Shown here: in pieces, positions 23,154-32,574 of the stretch
How positions within the stretch are numbered: position 1 is the first letter of the stretch
Layout: the number at the start of each line of letters is the position of its first letter
NCBI RefSeq assembly: GCF_004421105.1
Contig: NZ_CP038033.1
Location: forward strand, 1,879,659 to 1,943,658
Length of the DNA stretch: 64,000 bases
Source of the DNA: Nitrosococcus wardiae
Lineage (GTDB): Bacteria > Pseudomonadota > Gammaproteobacteria > Nitrosococcales > Nitrosococcaceae
Reading direction: 5' to 3'
The notes under the pieces: generated by a model
The model's database searches: none
What the model saw: only the letters and a program-made list of their open reading frames with translations
Told to the model about the DNA's origin: nothing
Program-made: the position numbers and the translations under genes

Positions 23154-23780
23154 TTGGCTAAATATACAGGTCCTAAGCTTAAGCAGGCACGGCGTGAAGG
23201 CACGGATCTGTTTCTAAAAAGTGGTGTTCGCCCCATTGATTCCAAGTGCAAGATCGAACAAGTACCTGGACAGCATGGAGCTGGAGCTAGGCGTGCCCGC
23301 ATGTCGGATTATGCGCTGCAGCTACGGGAGAAGCAGAAGCTACGCCGTATGTATGGTGTATTAGAGAGGCAGTTTCGACGCTACTATAAGGAGGCTGCTC
23401 GGCGTAAGGGTTCTACGGGTGAGAATCTACTTAAGCTGCTTGAGTCACGTCTTGATAATGTGGTTTACAGGATGGGGTTTGGCAGTACCCGCGCTGAAGC
23501 ACGGCAGCTTATTAATCATAAGGGAATCCTGGTTAATGGAAAGGTGATTAATGTTCCTTCCTACCAGGTGCGAGTTGAAGATATGGTTGCTGTTAGGGAA
23601 AAGGCTAAGAAGCAAGATCGGATAAAATTTGCACTTGAGCTAGCCCAGGCTCGCCCTGAACTCGATTGGATAGAAATGAATGTGGGTAAGCTAGAGGGTA
23701 CCTATAAGAGGATGCCGGAGCGTAGCGAACTCGCCCCTGATATTCAGGAAAACTTAGTCGTCGAGCTTTATTCAAAGTAA
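23154..23780 (+). CDS. rpsD: Ribosomal protein S4, TTG start
   Basis: Primary 16S rRNA-binding protein and, in E. coli, translational repressor of the alpha operon; 208 residues. The start is TTG 23154 (TTGGCTAAATATACAGGTCC), aligning with the E. coli MARYLGP start and supported by AAGGAG at 23140-23145. No nearer ATG exists. The S4 domain reads [26 protein letters not shown] rare TTG start in an autoregulator could limit its translation. This is inference. Confidence 0.96.
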   Translation: MAKYTGPKLKQARREGTDLFLKSGVRPIDSKCKIEQVPGQHGAGARRARMSDYALQLREKQKLRRMYGVLERQFRRYYKEAARRKGSTGENLLKLLESRLDNVVYRMGFGSTRAEARQLINHKGILVNGKVINVPSYQVRVEDMVAVREKAKKQDRIKFALELAQARPELDWIEMNVGKLEGTYKRMPERSELAPDIQENLVVELYSK

Positions 23781-23864
23781 GGGAATAAAATACTTTGTTC
23801 CATAAAGGGTGCGCTCGTACCCTGACATACTTCCGGCGTAATATTAACTCTATAGAGGGGAAGT

Positions 23865-24872
23865 GTGCTGCCCATGTCAGTATCTAATTTTCTTAAGCCC
23901 AGGATAGTGGATGTCCAACGCATCAATGATTATACAGCTAAAGTTACGCTGGAACCGCTAGAGCGCGGCTTTGGGCATACCCTTGGAAATGCCCTGCGTC
24001 GAATTTTATTATCTTCAATGCCCGGTTGCGCTGTTGTGGAAGCACAAATTGACGGCGTATTACATGAGTACACCACCAAGGAAGGTGTGCAGGAGGATAT
24101 GACGGAAATCCTGCTGAATCTCAAAGGGGTTGCGATTCAGTTACATGGCCGTGATGAGGTGACCTTAACTCTGAACAGCAAAGGGCCGGGGGCAGTAACA
24201 GCAGGGGAGATACAGCTTGAACATGATGTGGAGATTATTAATCCAGAGCATGTGATAGCTCATCTCACCAAGTCTGGTGAACTCAATATTACGATGAAGG
24301 TGGCTCGTGGTCGCGGTTATCAGCCAGCGTCCGTGCGGATACCTAAAGAGGAGGAGGAGCGTCCTATTGGATATTTAATTCTGGATGCATCCTTTAGTCC
24401 TATTCGGCGGGTCACTTATGAAGTGGATAGTGCCCGGGTTGAACAGCGAACTGATTTAGATAAATTGATTATAGAGATCGAAACAAATGGTACTATAGCT
24501 TCAGATGAAGCGGTACGCAAAGCTGCGACGATTTTACAAGATCAACTCACAGCCTTTGTCGAATTAGAAGGTAAAATAGAAACTGCCAAGGAGAAAAAGG
24601 CAGCTGAGATCGATCCTGTACTGCTTCAACCTATAGATGATTTGGAATTGACGGTGCGATCAGCAAACTGCCTTAAGGCGGAGAATATTTATTATATCGG
24701 TGATCTTATTCAGAGGACGGAAGTTGAGTTGCTAAAGACTCCTAATCTAGGTAAGAAATCATTGACGGAAATAAAAGATGTATTAGCATCGCGGGGATTG
24801 TCCTTAGGTATGCGTTTGGAAAATTGGCCACCCGCGGGGCTACATGAGGAAGAAACTAAAGCTTCTGTTTGA
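23865..24872 (+). CDS. rpoA: RNA polymerase alpha subunit
   Basis: Assembly platform and activator-contact subunit of RNA polymerase, 335 residues from GTG 23865 or 332 from ATG 23874. AGAGGGGAAG just upstream fits GTG, while ATG gives a start closer to most homologues, so the start is not settled. The N-terminal domain has [23 protein letters not shown] and [14 protein letters not shown]. The C-terminal domain (about residues 250-320) has [17 protein letters not shown] and [24 protein letters not shown], which contact UP elements. Confidence 0.97.
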   Translation: MLPMSVSNFLKPRIVDVQRINDYTAKVTLEPLERGFGHTLGNALRRILLSSMPGCAVVEAQIDGVLHEYTTKEGVQEDMTEILLNLKGVAIQLHGRDEVTLTLNSKGPGAVTAGEIQLEHDVEIINPEHVIAHLTKSGELNITMKVARGRGYQPASVRIPKEEEERPIGYLILDASFSPIRRVTYEVDSARVEQRTDLDKLIIEIETNGTIASDEAVRKAATILQDQLTAFVELEGKIETAKEKKAAEIDPVLLQPIDDLELTVRSANCLKAENIYYIGDLIQRTEVELLKTPNLGKKSLTEIKDVLASRGLSLGMRLENWPPAGLHEEETKASV

Positions 24873-24908
24873 AGCAATTCGCTGGAAAACGAAGAGAAGG
24901 ATAATTCC

Positions 24909-25286
24909 ATGCGCCATCGCTATAGTGGGAGGAAGCTAAACCGGACTAGTTCCCATAGAAGGGCAATGTTCCGTAATATGGCTGTGTCTCTGATTGAACA
25001 TGAAATGATCAATACCACCTTACCAAAAGCAAAGGAGTTTCGTCGTATCGCGGAACCATTGATTACCTTGGCTAAAGAAGATTCTGTGGCTAATCGACGG
25101 CTAGCGTTTTCTCGTTTGAGAGATAGGGAGGCGGTAACTAAATTATTTAATGAATTAGGTCCTCGCTATCAAACACGTCCCGGTGGATACCTTCGGATAC
25201 TCAAGAGGGGGTTTCGGGCTGGAGACAATGCACCGATGGCAATCGTGGAATTGCTTGATCGTCCTCTCCCTGAAGCGCAGGAATAG
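24909..25286 (+). CDS. rplQ: Ribosomal protein L17
   Basis: 50S protein at the tunnel exit, 125 residues. [40 protein letters not shown] and the C-terminal [20 protein letters not shown] are typical. It is the last gene of the alpha group, and a terminator follows 90 bases later. Confidence 0.98.
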   Translation: MRHRYSGRKLNRTSSHRRAMFRNMAVSLIEHEMINTTLPKAKEFRRIAEPLITLAKEDSVANRRLAFSRLRDREAVTKLFNELGPRYQTRPGGYLRILKRGFRAGDNAPMAIVELLDRPLPEAQE

Positions 25287-25376
25287 TAAAAATCTTCTTT
25301 AAGCTAACCTCGTTTTTGAGCGCTATTTTTCTGGATTAAATTCCGTCCTCTGCTATGGTGACGGGCGGTGAGAATT

Positions 25377-25420
25377 CCGCAAACTCTGAAATTTGCTATG
25401 AAGCAGGGGTTTGCGGTTTT
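25377..25420 (+). terminator. Intrinsic terminator ending the ribosomal superoperon
   Basis: CCGCAAACTCT (25377-25387) pairs with GGGGTTTGCGG (25406-25416), 11 pairs including two G-U, followed by TTTTCCTT. Its position after rplQ and before an unrelated gene fits a Rho-independent terminator. Confidence 0.7.
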
Positions 25421-25477
25421 CCTTGTAGGGACTGGCGTTGTGCTAGAAGTACCTAAATCTTGCTCCGTGTGCTTGAA

Positions 25478-26221
25478 ATGATTGCCCTTTTTACTGACTT
25501 CGGAGTGCAGGGTCCCTACCTTGGCCAAGTAGAGATTGTGCTGCGACAGCAGGCGCCGGGTATCCCAATTATTAATTTGATGGCGGATGCCCCCCCCTTT
25601 TCCCCTCTTGCATCGTCTCATTTGCTGGCAGCTTTAGGTCAGTATTTACTTCCCGGTACTGTAGTTTTTGCCGTCGTCGATCCTGGTGTAGGTTCCAGTG
25701 CTCGAGAGCCGGTCATGGTTTGTGCAGATGATCGCTGGTATGTCGGTCCAGGAAATGGATTATTCGATGTGGTGATGGGACGGGCTGTAAGCGCAATTCT
25801 GTGGCGTATCACTTGGCGGCCTTCTTCCCTTTCTGCAACTTTCCATGGGCGGGATTTGTTTGCACCGATTGTGGCCAAGCTGGCTCGAAGCAAAAATCTC
25901 CAAGACAAGGAATTACTAGGTAAGCGCTGGAATGAGGCATTGGTGACTAAAGATCCAGGGGATCTTGCAGAAATCATCTATATTGATCACTATGGAAACG
26001 CGATGGCAGGGATTCGAGCTATCAAGGCCGGGCAGTGTCAACGAATTCGATTGCCGAGCGGAGATTGGGTCTCCGGGGCGCGGACTTTTCATGACGTGGC
26101 TCCGGGGGAAGGTTTCTGGTATGTCAATTCCCTCGGTCTTATAGAGATTGCGATTAATCAGGGGTGTGCTGCCAAGCATTTCAAGCTAGAGGTGGGAACT
26201 CCCATTGAACTTAAAGGCTAA
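25478..26221 (+). CDS. SAM hydroxide adenosyltransferase (DUF62) family protein
   Basis: Members of this family cleave S-adenosylmethionine to adenosine and methionine using water, and are relatives of fluorinase/chlorinase. The protein has 247 residues from ATG 25478, giving MIALFTDFG; an upstream TTG 25460 is less likely. Family marks are LFTDFG at the start, VVDPGVGS, RWYVGPGNGL, FHGRDLFAP with the catalytic-type histidine, and IDHYGNAMAGI. The catalytic Asp-Arg pair reads DPGVGSSAR, one residue longer than the DPGVGxxR spacing I know, so activity should be checked. It stands alone after the rplQ terminator and converges on ubiG, itself a SAM-using methyltransferase. The substrate is inferred from family. 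Confidence 0.85.
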   Translation: MIALFTDFGVQGPYLGQVEIVLRQQAPGIPIINLMADAPPFSPLASSHLLAALGQYLLPGTVVFAVVDPGVGSSAREPVMVCADDRWYVGPGNGLFDVVMGRAVSAILWRITWRPSSLSATFHGRDLFAPIVAKLARSKNLQDKELLGKRWNEALVTKDPGDLAEIIYIDHYGNAMAGIRAIKAGQCQRIRLPSGDWVSGARTFHDVAPGEGFWYVNSLGLIEIAINQGCAAKHFKLEVGTPIELKG

Positions 26222-26243
26222 TTTGTTTGCTACACCAATACAG

Positions 26244-26954
26244 TTATTCCATTTTAATTCCATAGGCGAGGTAATTTACATTGATATCATGGCCGAGCCA
26301 ATAACGGTGAGTTAGAGGATTGTAGTGAAGGCCTGTTAAATCCTGGAGCTCCAAGCCCGCTGCTCGGCACCAAGCCTCTAGTTCAGCGGGCTGGATAAAC
26401 CGCTGGTAGTCGTGGGTGCCTTTAGGGAGCAACTGAAGCGTATACTCAGCGCCAATAATAGCGAATAAATAAGCTTTTAGGGTACGGTTAAGGGTAGAGA
26501 AAAAGACTTTCCCATGGGGCTTAAGCAGTCGCCCACAGGCGGCAATAATGCTAGCCGGATCAGGAACATGTTCCAGCATTTCCAGGTTGGTGACAACATC
26601 AAAGGATTCAGCTTCTGCTTCTGTAAGTTGCTCCACGCTTATCTGCCGGTAATCAATTTTTAAATTCCCTTCTAAGGCATGCAAGCGTGCCACTGTTAAA
26701 GGGGCTTCGCTGAGATCAATGCCTGTCACTTTGGCCCCGAGTCGAGCCAGCTCCTCTGTAAGGATACCGCCGCCGCAACCGACATCTAGCACCCGTTTGC
26801 CAGCCAGGGAACAGCGACTGCGAATGTACTCAAGGCGCAATGGATTGATGTCGTGGAGAGGTTTAAATTCACCTTTCTGGTCCCACCAGCGGTGCGCCAA
26901 CTGCTCAAACTTGGCGATTTCACCAGGGTCGACATTGATTTGTTTCTCGCTCAT
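26244..26954 (-). CDS. ubiG: Ubiquinone biosynthesis O-methyltransferase
   Basis: SAM-dependent enzyme for both O-methylation steps of ubiquinone synthesis; 236 residues. I chose the ATG at 26954, which overlaps the mtaD stop in an ATGA, and rejected a longer upstream start inside mtaD. FEQLAHRWWDQKGEFKPLH and INPLRLEYI near the N-terminus are UbiG signatures. VLDVGCGGG is the SAM-binding motif I, and EMLEHVPDP and FFSTLNRTLKAY follow. It is the second gene of the mtaD-ubiG operon. In Pseudomonas the order mtnA, mtaD, ubiG is also found near gyrA. Linking methylation with disposal of its by-product makes biochemical sense, since MtaD-type enzymes also act on S-adenosylhomocysteine. Confidence 0.95.
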   Translation of the reverse strand: MSEKQINVDPGEIAKFEQLAHRWWDQKGEFKPLHDINPLRLEYIRSRCSLAGKRVLDVGCGGGILTEELARLGAKVTGIDLSEAPLTVARLHALEGNLKIDYRQISVEQLTEAEAESFDVVTNLEMLEHVPDPASIIAACGRLLKPHGKVFFSTLNRTLKAYLFAIIGAEYTLQLLPKGTHDYQRFIQPAELEAWCRAAGLELQDLTGLHYNPLTHRYWLGHDINVNYLAYGIKME

Positions 26955-28279
26955 ATGGGTTTCCTTGCTTCTTGTATTCTTTCTGCCCATGCTTGGGTTT
27001 GGGACAGAATGAGTGATTCGTCCAAAGTTGTAAATTGGCGCTTCTTAAGTACCTGTTGACCTGCTATCCAAACATCGCTGACCCTATCCCGGCCTGCGGT
27101 ATAGACTAACTGGGAGGTGGGGTCATAAAGGGGTTGTGTTTCTAGTTCGCCAAGATTAACGGCAACAATGTCCGCCACCTTGCCAATTTCCAGAGAGCCA
27201 ATCTCTTGTTCCAAGCCCAGTGCCTTAGCACCATTTAGGGTGGCCATGCGGAGTGCCTGGTTTGCAGGAATGGCGCTGGCATCGCCGGCTAATGCTTTGG
27301 CTAACAAAGCTGCAAGACGCATTTCAACAAACATGTCTAAATCATTATTGCTTGCCGCGCCATCAGTGCCCAAAGCAATATTAACCCCCGCCTGATAGAG
27401 CTTTGCGACGGGACAAAAACCGCTAGCCAGTTTGAGGTTAGATTCTGGACAATGGATGACATGAGCACTGCTTGCTGCTAAGGTCTGAATTTCCTGATCG
27501 GTAAGCTGGGTCATATGGACAGCTAACAGTTGCGAAGAGAGCAATCCTAGGCGCTGCAACCGCTCTAAGGGCCTAACGCCGTATTGGGCCAAACCCCTAT
27601 TGACCTCCTCTGCTGTTTCATGAAGATGCATGTGAACTGGAATATTCAGTTCTTTAGCTAAAGTAGCAACTTGCTTTAAAGGTCCGTCGCTGACAGTATA
27701 GGGGGCATGGGGGGCAAAGGCTGTCTTGATAAGAGGATGAGCCCGATACTGATCATTTAACTCAAGCCCTTTGCGAATATAATCCTCAGATGTTTTTGCC
27801 CAACTGCTGGGGAAATCAATGACAATCATGCCGATAACAGCTCGCATGCCCACTTTGGCCGCTACCTGCGCCACTATTTCGGGAAAGAAATACATATCAT
27901 TAAAGCAGGTAATCCCTCCGCGGAGCATTTCAGCAATCGCCAGGAGTGCACCGTCGCGAACAAAAGTTTCACTGACCCACTTGGATTCTGCTGGCCAGAT
28001 ATATCCCTCAAGCCATTCCATAAGGGGGAGATCATCAGCAAGGCCACGCAGGAGAGACATAGGACTATGGGTGTGGGTATTGACAAGGCCGGGGATGAGC
28101 GCATGCTGTGTTAGCTCGATTAGGTGTGCATTCTGGTAACGGACTTCTGCGTGAGCCCTAGGGAGGCAATCCACGATACGGCCTTGGTGGATGGCAAGAC
28201 AATGATTTTCCAGTATTTGATTTTCTGGAATAACGGGAATGATCCAGGGGGCATAAATTAAAGTATTAAAGTTTTGCAT
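26951..28279 (-). CDS. mtaD: 5-methylthioadenosine/S-adenosylhomocysteine deaminase
   Basis: Amidohydrolase-superfamily enzyme that deaminates methylthioadenosine or S-adenosylhomocysteine, 442 residues from ATG 28279; an upstream in-frame start at 28306 is less likely. The metal ligands His69 and His71 lie in NTHTHSPM. HMHLHETAEEV supplies the next histidine, and GTDGAASNNDLDM carries the metal-bound aspartate. The C-terminus returns to the beta-sandwich subdomain (GKVADIVAVNL). It is translationally coupled to ubiG. mtnA, which uses a later methionine-salvage intermediate, lies close by on the opposite strand. No MTA phosphorylase or mtnP is visible in the window. Confidence 0.93.
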   Translation of the reverse strand: MQNFNTLIYAPWIIPVIPENQILENHCLAIHQGRIVDCLPRAHAEVRYQNAHLIELTQHALIPGLVNTHTHSPMSLLRGLADDLPLMEWLEGYIWPAESKWVSETFVRDGALLAIAEMLRGGITCFNDMYFFPEIVAQVAAKVGMRAVIGMIVIDFPSSWAKTSEDYIRKGLELNDQYRAHPLIKTAFAPHAPYTVSDGPLKQVATLAKELNIPVHMHLHETAEEVNRGLAQYGVRPLERLQRLGLLSSQLLAVHMTQLTDQEIQTLAASSAHVIHCPESNLKLASGFCPVAKLYQAGVNIALGTDGAASNNDLDMFVEMRLAALLAKALAGDASAIPANQALRMATLNGAKALGLEQEIGSLEIGKVADIVAVNLGELETQPLYDPTSQLVYTAGRDRVSDVWIAGQQVLKKRQFTTLDESLILSQTQAWAERIQEARKPI

Positions 28280-28339
28280 GGCGAAGATAATTATAACCTT
28301 TAACAAGAAAACAAGCGGTAATGGTGGTGTGGCTTAATC

Positions 28340-28825
28340 ATGTTTGATGCTGGAATAATAATCGTATTAGCAATGAGGCTGTTGGGACCGTTGATGATAT
28401 TTCAGTGGCCTCTTTTGGGCAGTATTGTCTCAGAATATATATTTGACGCCATCGATATTCTGATTTGGGCGGAGATGGGAGCAACAGATATAGATTATAC
28501 TTCTTATGACAAACCTCTCGATGTCTATCAGATTACTATTCAAGCCATAGTGGCGAGCCGATGGGAAAATAAAACTATCCGTAACATCGCATTATTCTTT
28601 TATGGGTATAGGTTATTAGGGTATGCGCTTTATTTATTTACTGAGTTAAGGGTCATGTTTTTCTTTTTCCCTAATATCTTTTTTTATTTTTTTATTGGCT
28701 ATTTGGCGGCGAAGAAATTGGGGTTGCCTGAGTTATTTGAAGATAAGCGGCAATTGGCGATTGTGATATTGGTGATCATTTTGCTAAAGCTACCTCAAGA
28801 ATATATTCTCCACTGGCCCCATTGA
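28340..28825 (+). CDS. Uncharacterised small integral membrane protein
   Basis: I do not recognise this 161-residue protein. ATG 28340 starts a frame with about four hydrophobic stretches: residues 5-30, roughly 80-105, 108-125 with a run of Phe residues (RVMFFFFPNIFFYFFIGYL), and a last one near 137-152 ending KLPQEYILHWPH. A hydrophilic loop with WAEMGATDIDYTSYDKPLD joins the first two. The DNA around 28660-28720 is markedly T-rich compared with neighbours, which partly reflects the Phe-rich helices. It lies divergent from mtaD and 68 bases ahead of mtnA, so it may share a transcript with mtnA. No function can be assigned. Confidence 0.7.
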   Translation: MFDAGIIIVLAMRLLGPLMIFQWPLLGSIVSEYIFDAIDILIWAEMGATDIDYTSYDKPLDVYQITIQAIVASRWENKTIRNIALFFYGYRLLGYALYLFTELRVMFFFFPNIFFYFFIGYLAAKKLGLPELFEDKRQLAIVILVIILLKLPQEYILHWPH

Positions 28826-28893
28826 TGGGGATAAAGATTAATGACTCAAAGCAGCTGTTTCCTTTGGCTTTTTAAGCTGGACGTGTCAATAGA

Positions 28894-29943
28894 ATGCTGA
28901 ACGATAAACACGATAGGATCCGGGCGGTGGTCTGGACTGGGGGGGGGATACGGTTGCTGGATCAGCGTCGCCTCCCCCAGGAAGAAACCTACTGGACTGC
29001 AACTTGTGCCTTTGAGATAGCTGAGGCCATTACCAAAATGGTGGTGCGGGGCGCACCTGCTATTGGAATCGCTGCCGCCTATGGGGTAGTGCTTGCCGCA
29101 AGAGCGCATTTTGCCGAGGCGAATTTTCGTTGGAAGGCACAGATTAAGGCTGATTTGCAAGTTTTAGAGGCTGCCCGACCTACTGCTGTCAATCTTGCTT
29201 GGGCGTTGCAACGGATGGGATCGCTGATTAATGCGCTTCCCAGTGATGTCAATCCAGAAACTGCTCTGCTTGCTGAAGCCCAGCGTATCCATGAAGAGGA
29301 TATTGCGGCTAATCGCCGTATGGGTGAGTTAGGCGCAGCCTTTATTGACGGGCCAGCAAAGGTATTGACCCATTGCAACACCGGCTCTTTGGCAACCGGG
29401 GGTTTTGGGACCGCTCTGGGGGTTATTCGCTATGCCTATAGTGAGGGACGAATTAATAAAGTGTTCGCTGATGAAACCCGGCCTTGGTTGCAGGGGGCAC
29501 GCCTTACCGCTTGGGAGCTGCTACAGGACAAAATACCTGTGGTGCTTATTGCCGATAGCGTGGCGCCTTATTTACTGGGGCAGGGGCAAATCCAGTGGGT
29601 GATTATTGGCGCCGATCGAATCGCGGCTAACGGTGACATTGCCAATAAGATTGGTTCCTACGGTTTGGCAGTGGCTGCCCGTTATCACGGCGTGCGTTTT
29701 ATGGTGGTGGCTCCTACTTCAACCATCGACTGGAGTTTACCTGATGGGATGGAGATTCCAATTGAGCAACGGCCTCCGGAAGAAGTTTTGACTCTGGCGG
29801 GCAAAGACATCGCCATGTCAGGCACTAAAGCTTATAACCCCGCTTTTGATGTTACCCCTGCTCATCTCATCGATGTGGTTGTGACGGAAAAGGGGGTAGT
29901 TCGCCAGCCTAACAGTGAGCGCATGAAAGTTCTTCAAGTTTAG
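28894..29943 (+). CDS. mtnA: 5-methylthioribose-1-phosphate isomerase
   Basis: Isomerase of the methionine-salvage pathway converting methylthioribose-1-phosphate to methylthioribulose-1-phosphate; 349 residues, related to eIF2B-alpha. [16 protein letters not shown] near residue 48, [31 protein letters not shown] with the catalytic-type cysteine, and [19 protein letters not shown] are diagnostic. The rest of the salvage pathway (mtnB, C, D, K) is not in this window. Its stop overlaps the convergent cysB stop by 4 bases. Confidence 0.95.
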   Translation: MLNDKHDRIRAVVWTGGGIRLLDQRRLPQEETYWTATCAFEIAEAITKMVVRGAPAIGIAAAYGVVLAARAHFAEANFRWKAQIKADLQVLEAARPTAVNLAWALQRMGSLINALPSDVNPETALLAEAQRIHEEDIAANRRMGELGAAFIDGPAKVLTHCNTGSLATGGFGTALGVIRYAYSEGRINKVFADETRPWLQGARLTAWELLQDKIPVVLIADSVAPYLLGQGQIQWVIIGADRIAANGDIANKIGSYGLAVAARYHGVRFMVVAPTSTIDWSLPDGMEIPIEQRPPEEVLTLAGKDIAMSGTKAYNPAFDVTPAHLIDVVVTEKGVVRQPNSERMKVLQV

Positions 29944-30860
29944 GCATGGACAGCCGTATCGACCACGGGGCGGGTAAGCTGGGGAGCAAATAATTCTATG
30001 AAGGCGTAAATATACCTCCGCAGGTAAGTGCCACGGCGGATGCCGATGTGGGTCGTACTGGGCTCAAATAGATGACTGGCATCAATAGCTTTGAGAGGGG
30101 CGTCCTGTTCAGGATCAAAGGCCATGCTGGCGATAATTCCGATTCCCAATCCTAGATGGAGGTAGGTTTTGATAACATCGGCGTCGGTGGCTGTGAGAAT
30201 GACGTTAGGAACAAGTTCTTTACTGGCAAACGCCTTATCAAGTTTAGAACGGCCTGTAAAGCCGAAGACATAGGTGACGATAGGGTATTTGGCTACGGCC
30301 TCCAAGGTGAGGGGACGGCATGATAACAGGGGGTGATTGGGGGGAACGACCACGCTTCGGTTCCAATCATAGCAGGGTAGCATGGCTAGATCTTCAAATA
30401 ACTCAATGGCCTCGGTGGCAATGGCAAGGTCTACCGTGCCGGTAGCTGCCATTTCGGCAATTTGATGGGGGGTCCCCTGGAACATCCTCAGGCGCACATT
30501 GGGATAGCGATCCCTAAAAGCTTTGATTACCGGTGGCAGGATATAGCGGGCTTGAGTATGGGTTGTGGCAATGGAGAGCATTCCTCGATGCTCGTCGGTG
30601 GCCTCTGCACCGACTTGTTTGATATTTTCCACTTCGCCTAGGATGCGTTCAACCATCTCGAGGATAGCACTTCCGGCAGGAGTCATCCCGGTGAGTCGCT
30701 TACCGTGACGCTCAAAGATAGGTACCCCTAATTCCTGTTCCAATTGATGAATTTGGTTGCTAACTCCAGGTTGTGTGGCGTGAAGCGCCTCGGCGGCTGC
30801 GGACACGTTGTATCCTCGTCGTGTAACTTCACGGACGAATTGCAGTTGTTGTAGCTTCAT
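29940..30860 (-). CDS. cysB: LysR-type sulfur regulator CysB
   Basis: Transcriptional activator of sulfate-assimilation genes, responsive to N-acetylserine or O-acetylserine in the enterobacterial model; 306 residues (E. coli 324). The N-terminal helix-turn-helix is [37 protein letters not shown] (30750-30860). The effector-domain segments [32 protein letters not shown] and [19 protein letters not shown] match CysB rather than generic LysR proteins. It is divergent from the TauE-like permease and the cysHDN genes, its probable targets. Confidence 0.94.
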   Translation of the reverse strand: MKLQQLQFVREVTRRGYNVSAAAEALHATQPGVSNQIHQLEQELGVPIFERHGKRLTGMTPAGSAILEMVERILGEVENIKQVGAEATDEHRGMLSIATTHTQARYILPPVIKAFRDRYPNVRLRMFQGTPHQIAEMAATGTVDLAIATEAIELFEDLAMLPCYDWNRSVVVPPNHPLLSCRPLTLEAVAKYPIVTYVFGFTGRSKLDKAFASKELVPNVILTATDADVIKTYLHLGLGIGIIASMAFDPEQDAPLKAIDASHLFEPSTTHIGIRRGTYLRRYIYAFIELFAPQLTRPVVDTAVHA

Positions 30861-30869
30861 AATCGCTTA

Positions 30870-30918
30870 GATATAAAAAAATTTTATATCAATAAATAAT
30901 AATATATTTTGATATAAT
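30870..30918. promoter_or_regulatory. AT-rich cysB/tauE intergenic control region
   Basis: The 108-base gap holds an inverted repeat with 9-base arms (GATATAAAA and TTTTATATC) around AAA at 30870-30890, and a consensus TATAAT at 30913-30918 directed toward the permease gene. No good -35 sits upstream, as expected for an activated promoter. CysB binding is inferred from position only. Confidence 0.5.
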
Positions 30919-30968
30919 ATTCACCGAACGCTACAATTTCCATCTACTTCTATATAGGTTCGAAGCGG

Positions 30969-31769
30969 ATGGAGTTGGGATATATACTCGCCGGGCTGGG
31001 GGTCGGTTTTATGGTGGGGCTGACGGGGGTCGGTGGCGGCTCGCTAATGACGCCGCTTTTGATTTTTGGCTTTGGTATTCCTCCCCTAACAGCGGTAGGG
31101 ACTGATTTGCTCTTTGCGGCGCTCACCAAAGTAGGTGGCATTTGGGCCCACTGGCGTCACCATACTATCCAGTGGCGGGTGGTGGGCCTACTCGCTCTCG
31201 GGAGTATCCCTGCCACTGTGATTGCCCTACAAATATTAAAACTGCTTCAGATTCGTGGCGTACAACTAGAAGGTCTTATCAATACCGCTTTAGGAATTGC
31301 ATTAGTCTTAACGGCGCTGGCATTGCCCATGAAGAGTTGGCTACAGCGAGTGGTGGCAAGGGAGGGATTGCCTCGATTACTGCAGCCCATTTATTCCTTG
31401 CGCTGGGAGCGGCGTTTTACTACGGTAAGCACCGTTATAATGGGGGCGGTGCTAGGTTTCCTGGTGACGCTATCCTCCATTGGGGCGGGGGCTTTAGGAG
31501 CCATAGTGTTGTTATATCTTTATCCGGGCTTGCGGACGGTGCAGGTTGTGGCTACTGATATTGCGCATGCGGTGCCTTTGACCGCTATTGCAGGGGTTGG
31601 GCATTGGCACTTGGGCTCGGTGGATTTGGCCCTTTTGGGGAGCCTGCTTTTGGGGTCTTTACCTGGAATTTATGTGGGTAGCCATGTGGGGGTGAATATT
31701 CCGGAGCGGGCGATGCAGGCAGCCTTGGCAACCTTGCTGATGGTAGTGGGGATCAAGTTTATTTTCTAA
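30969..31769 (+). CDS. TauE/SafE-family membrane permease (probable sulfite or sulfate-related anion)
   Basis: Inner-membrane transporter of 266 residues with about eight hydrophobic segments. The family repeat begins near the N-terminus (GLGVGFMVGLTGVGGGSLMTP) and recurs in part in the second half (GFLVTLSSIGAGALGAI, then ATDIAHAVPLTAIAGVGH). Many members export sulfite or sulfonates. Its location between cysB and cysH points to sulfur oxyanion traffic, perhaps relieving sulfite build-up, but direction and substrate are inferred. The frame ends 18 bases before cysH, so both are probably cotranscribed. Confidence 0.85.
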   Translation: MELGYILAGLGVGFMVGLTGVGGGSLMTPLLIFGFGIPPLTAVGTDLLFAALTKVGGIWAHWRHHTIQWRVVGLLALGSIPATVIALQILKLLQIRGVQLEGLINTALGIALVLTALALPMKSWLQRVVAREGLPRLLQPIYSLRWERRFTTVSTVIMGAVLGFLVTLSSIGAGALGAIVLLYLYPGLRTVQVVATDIAHAVPLTAIAGVGHWHLGSVDLALLGSLLLGSLPGIYVGSHVGVNIPERAMQAALATLLMVVGIKFIF

Positions 31770-31787
31770 GCAGAAAGTGCAGAAAGT

Positions 31788-32507
31788 ATGGTAATGGATA
31801 CGTCGGTGAGAGAAGATTCATTGGCAGATAAAGTTGAGGCAACCTTTTCTTTATTGACCTCAATTGAGCGTAGCTATGCCCCTGCTTGTTTTGCTTGCAG
31901 CTTTGGGGTAGAGGATATGGTGCTGGTTGATCTTATTTGCAAGCATGCGCCGGGGATTGAGATATTTACCCTGGATACGGGCCGCCTGCCCCAGGAAACC
32001 TATGATGTGATGCAAAAAGTTAAGGAGCGCTATGCCTGTCAAGTGAAGATTTATTTTCCTGAAACTCAGGCAGTGGAGGCTTATGTGGGGGAGCATGGGC
32101 CAAATGGTTTTTATGAGGCCGTCGCGCTCCGTAAAGAATGTTGCAGAATTCGCAAGGTGGAGCCTTTGAAACGGGCTCTTACAGGGAAGAGAGCTTGGAT
32201 TACGGGGGTGCGTCGAGAACAATCCTTAACCCGCAAGAATTTGCCGCTTTCTGAATGGGATGCTGAACATGAGCTACAGAAGTTCAATCCGCTTATTGAC
32301 TGGAGTGAAGATGATATTTGGGATTACATCCGCCGGTTTGAGCTTCCCTATAATGCTTTACACGACCAAGGTTACGCCAGCATTGGCTGCGCCCCATGCA
32401 CTCGGGCGATCACTGTGGGTGAAGATATCCGTGCTGGAAGGTGGTGGTGGGAAGACGATAGTACCAAAGAATGCGGTTTGCATCTAAAGCGGTTATCTAC
32501 TGGGTAA
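31788..32507 (+). CDS. cysH: Adenylyl-sulfate reductase, iron-sulfur type
   Basis: Assimilatory reductase making sulfite from activated sulfate, 239 residues. Two cysteine pairs, C118-C119 (ECCRIRKVEPL) and C201/C204 (GCAPC), mark the [4Fe-4S] class, which uses APS and not PAPS. Catalytic C229 lies in KECGLH near the C-terminus. The nucleotide-binding SFGVEDMVL and LDTGRLPQETYD segments are present. ATG 31788 is followed by an in-frame ATG at 31794; either may start. The iron-sulfur type fits the absence of cysC (APS kinase) beside or fused to cysN here. Confidence 0.93.
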   Translation: MVMDTSVREDSLADKVEATFSLLTSIERSYAPACFACSFGVEDMVLVDLICKHAPGIEIFTLDTGRLPQETYDVMQKVKERYACQVKIYFPETQAVEAYVGEHGPNGFYEAVALRKECCRIRKVEPLKRALTGKRAWITGVRREQSLTRKNLPLSEWDAEHELQKFNPLIDWSEDDIWDYIRRFELPYNALHDQGYASIGCAPCTRAITVGEDIRAGRWWWEDDSTKECGLHLKRLSTG

Positions 32508-32574
32508 GTTTACCCATGACCGAATTGAGTTGGCCTATAGAGGCCCCCGATATTTGTTTAATGAGTAAGATATC

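Noticed and set aside
28826-28893. SAM or other riboswitch ahead of mtnA
   Set aside because: The 68-base gap is too short and shows no conserved riboswitch core.
31142-31558. 138-codon plus-strand frame inside the TauE-like gene
   Set aside because: It lies in another frame of a clear membrane-protein gene and has no family motifs.
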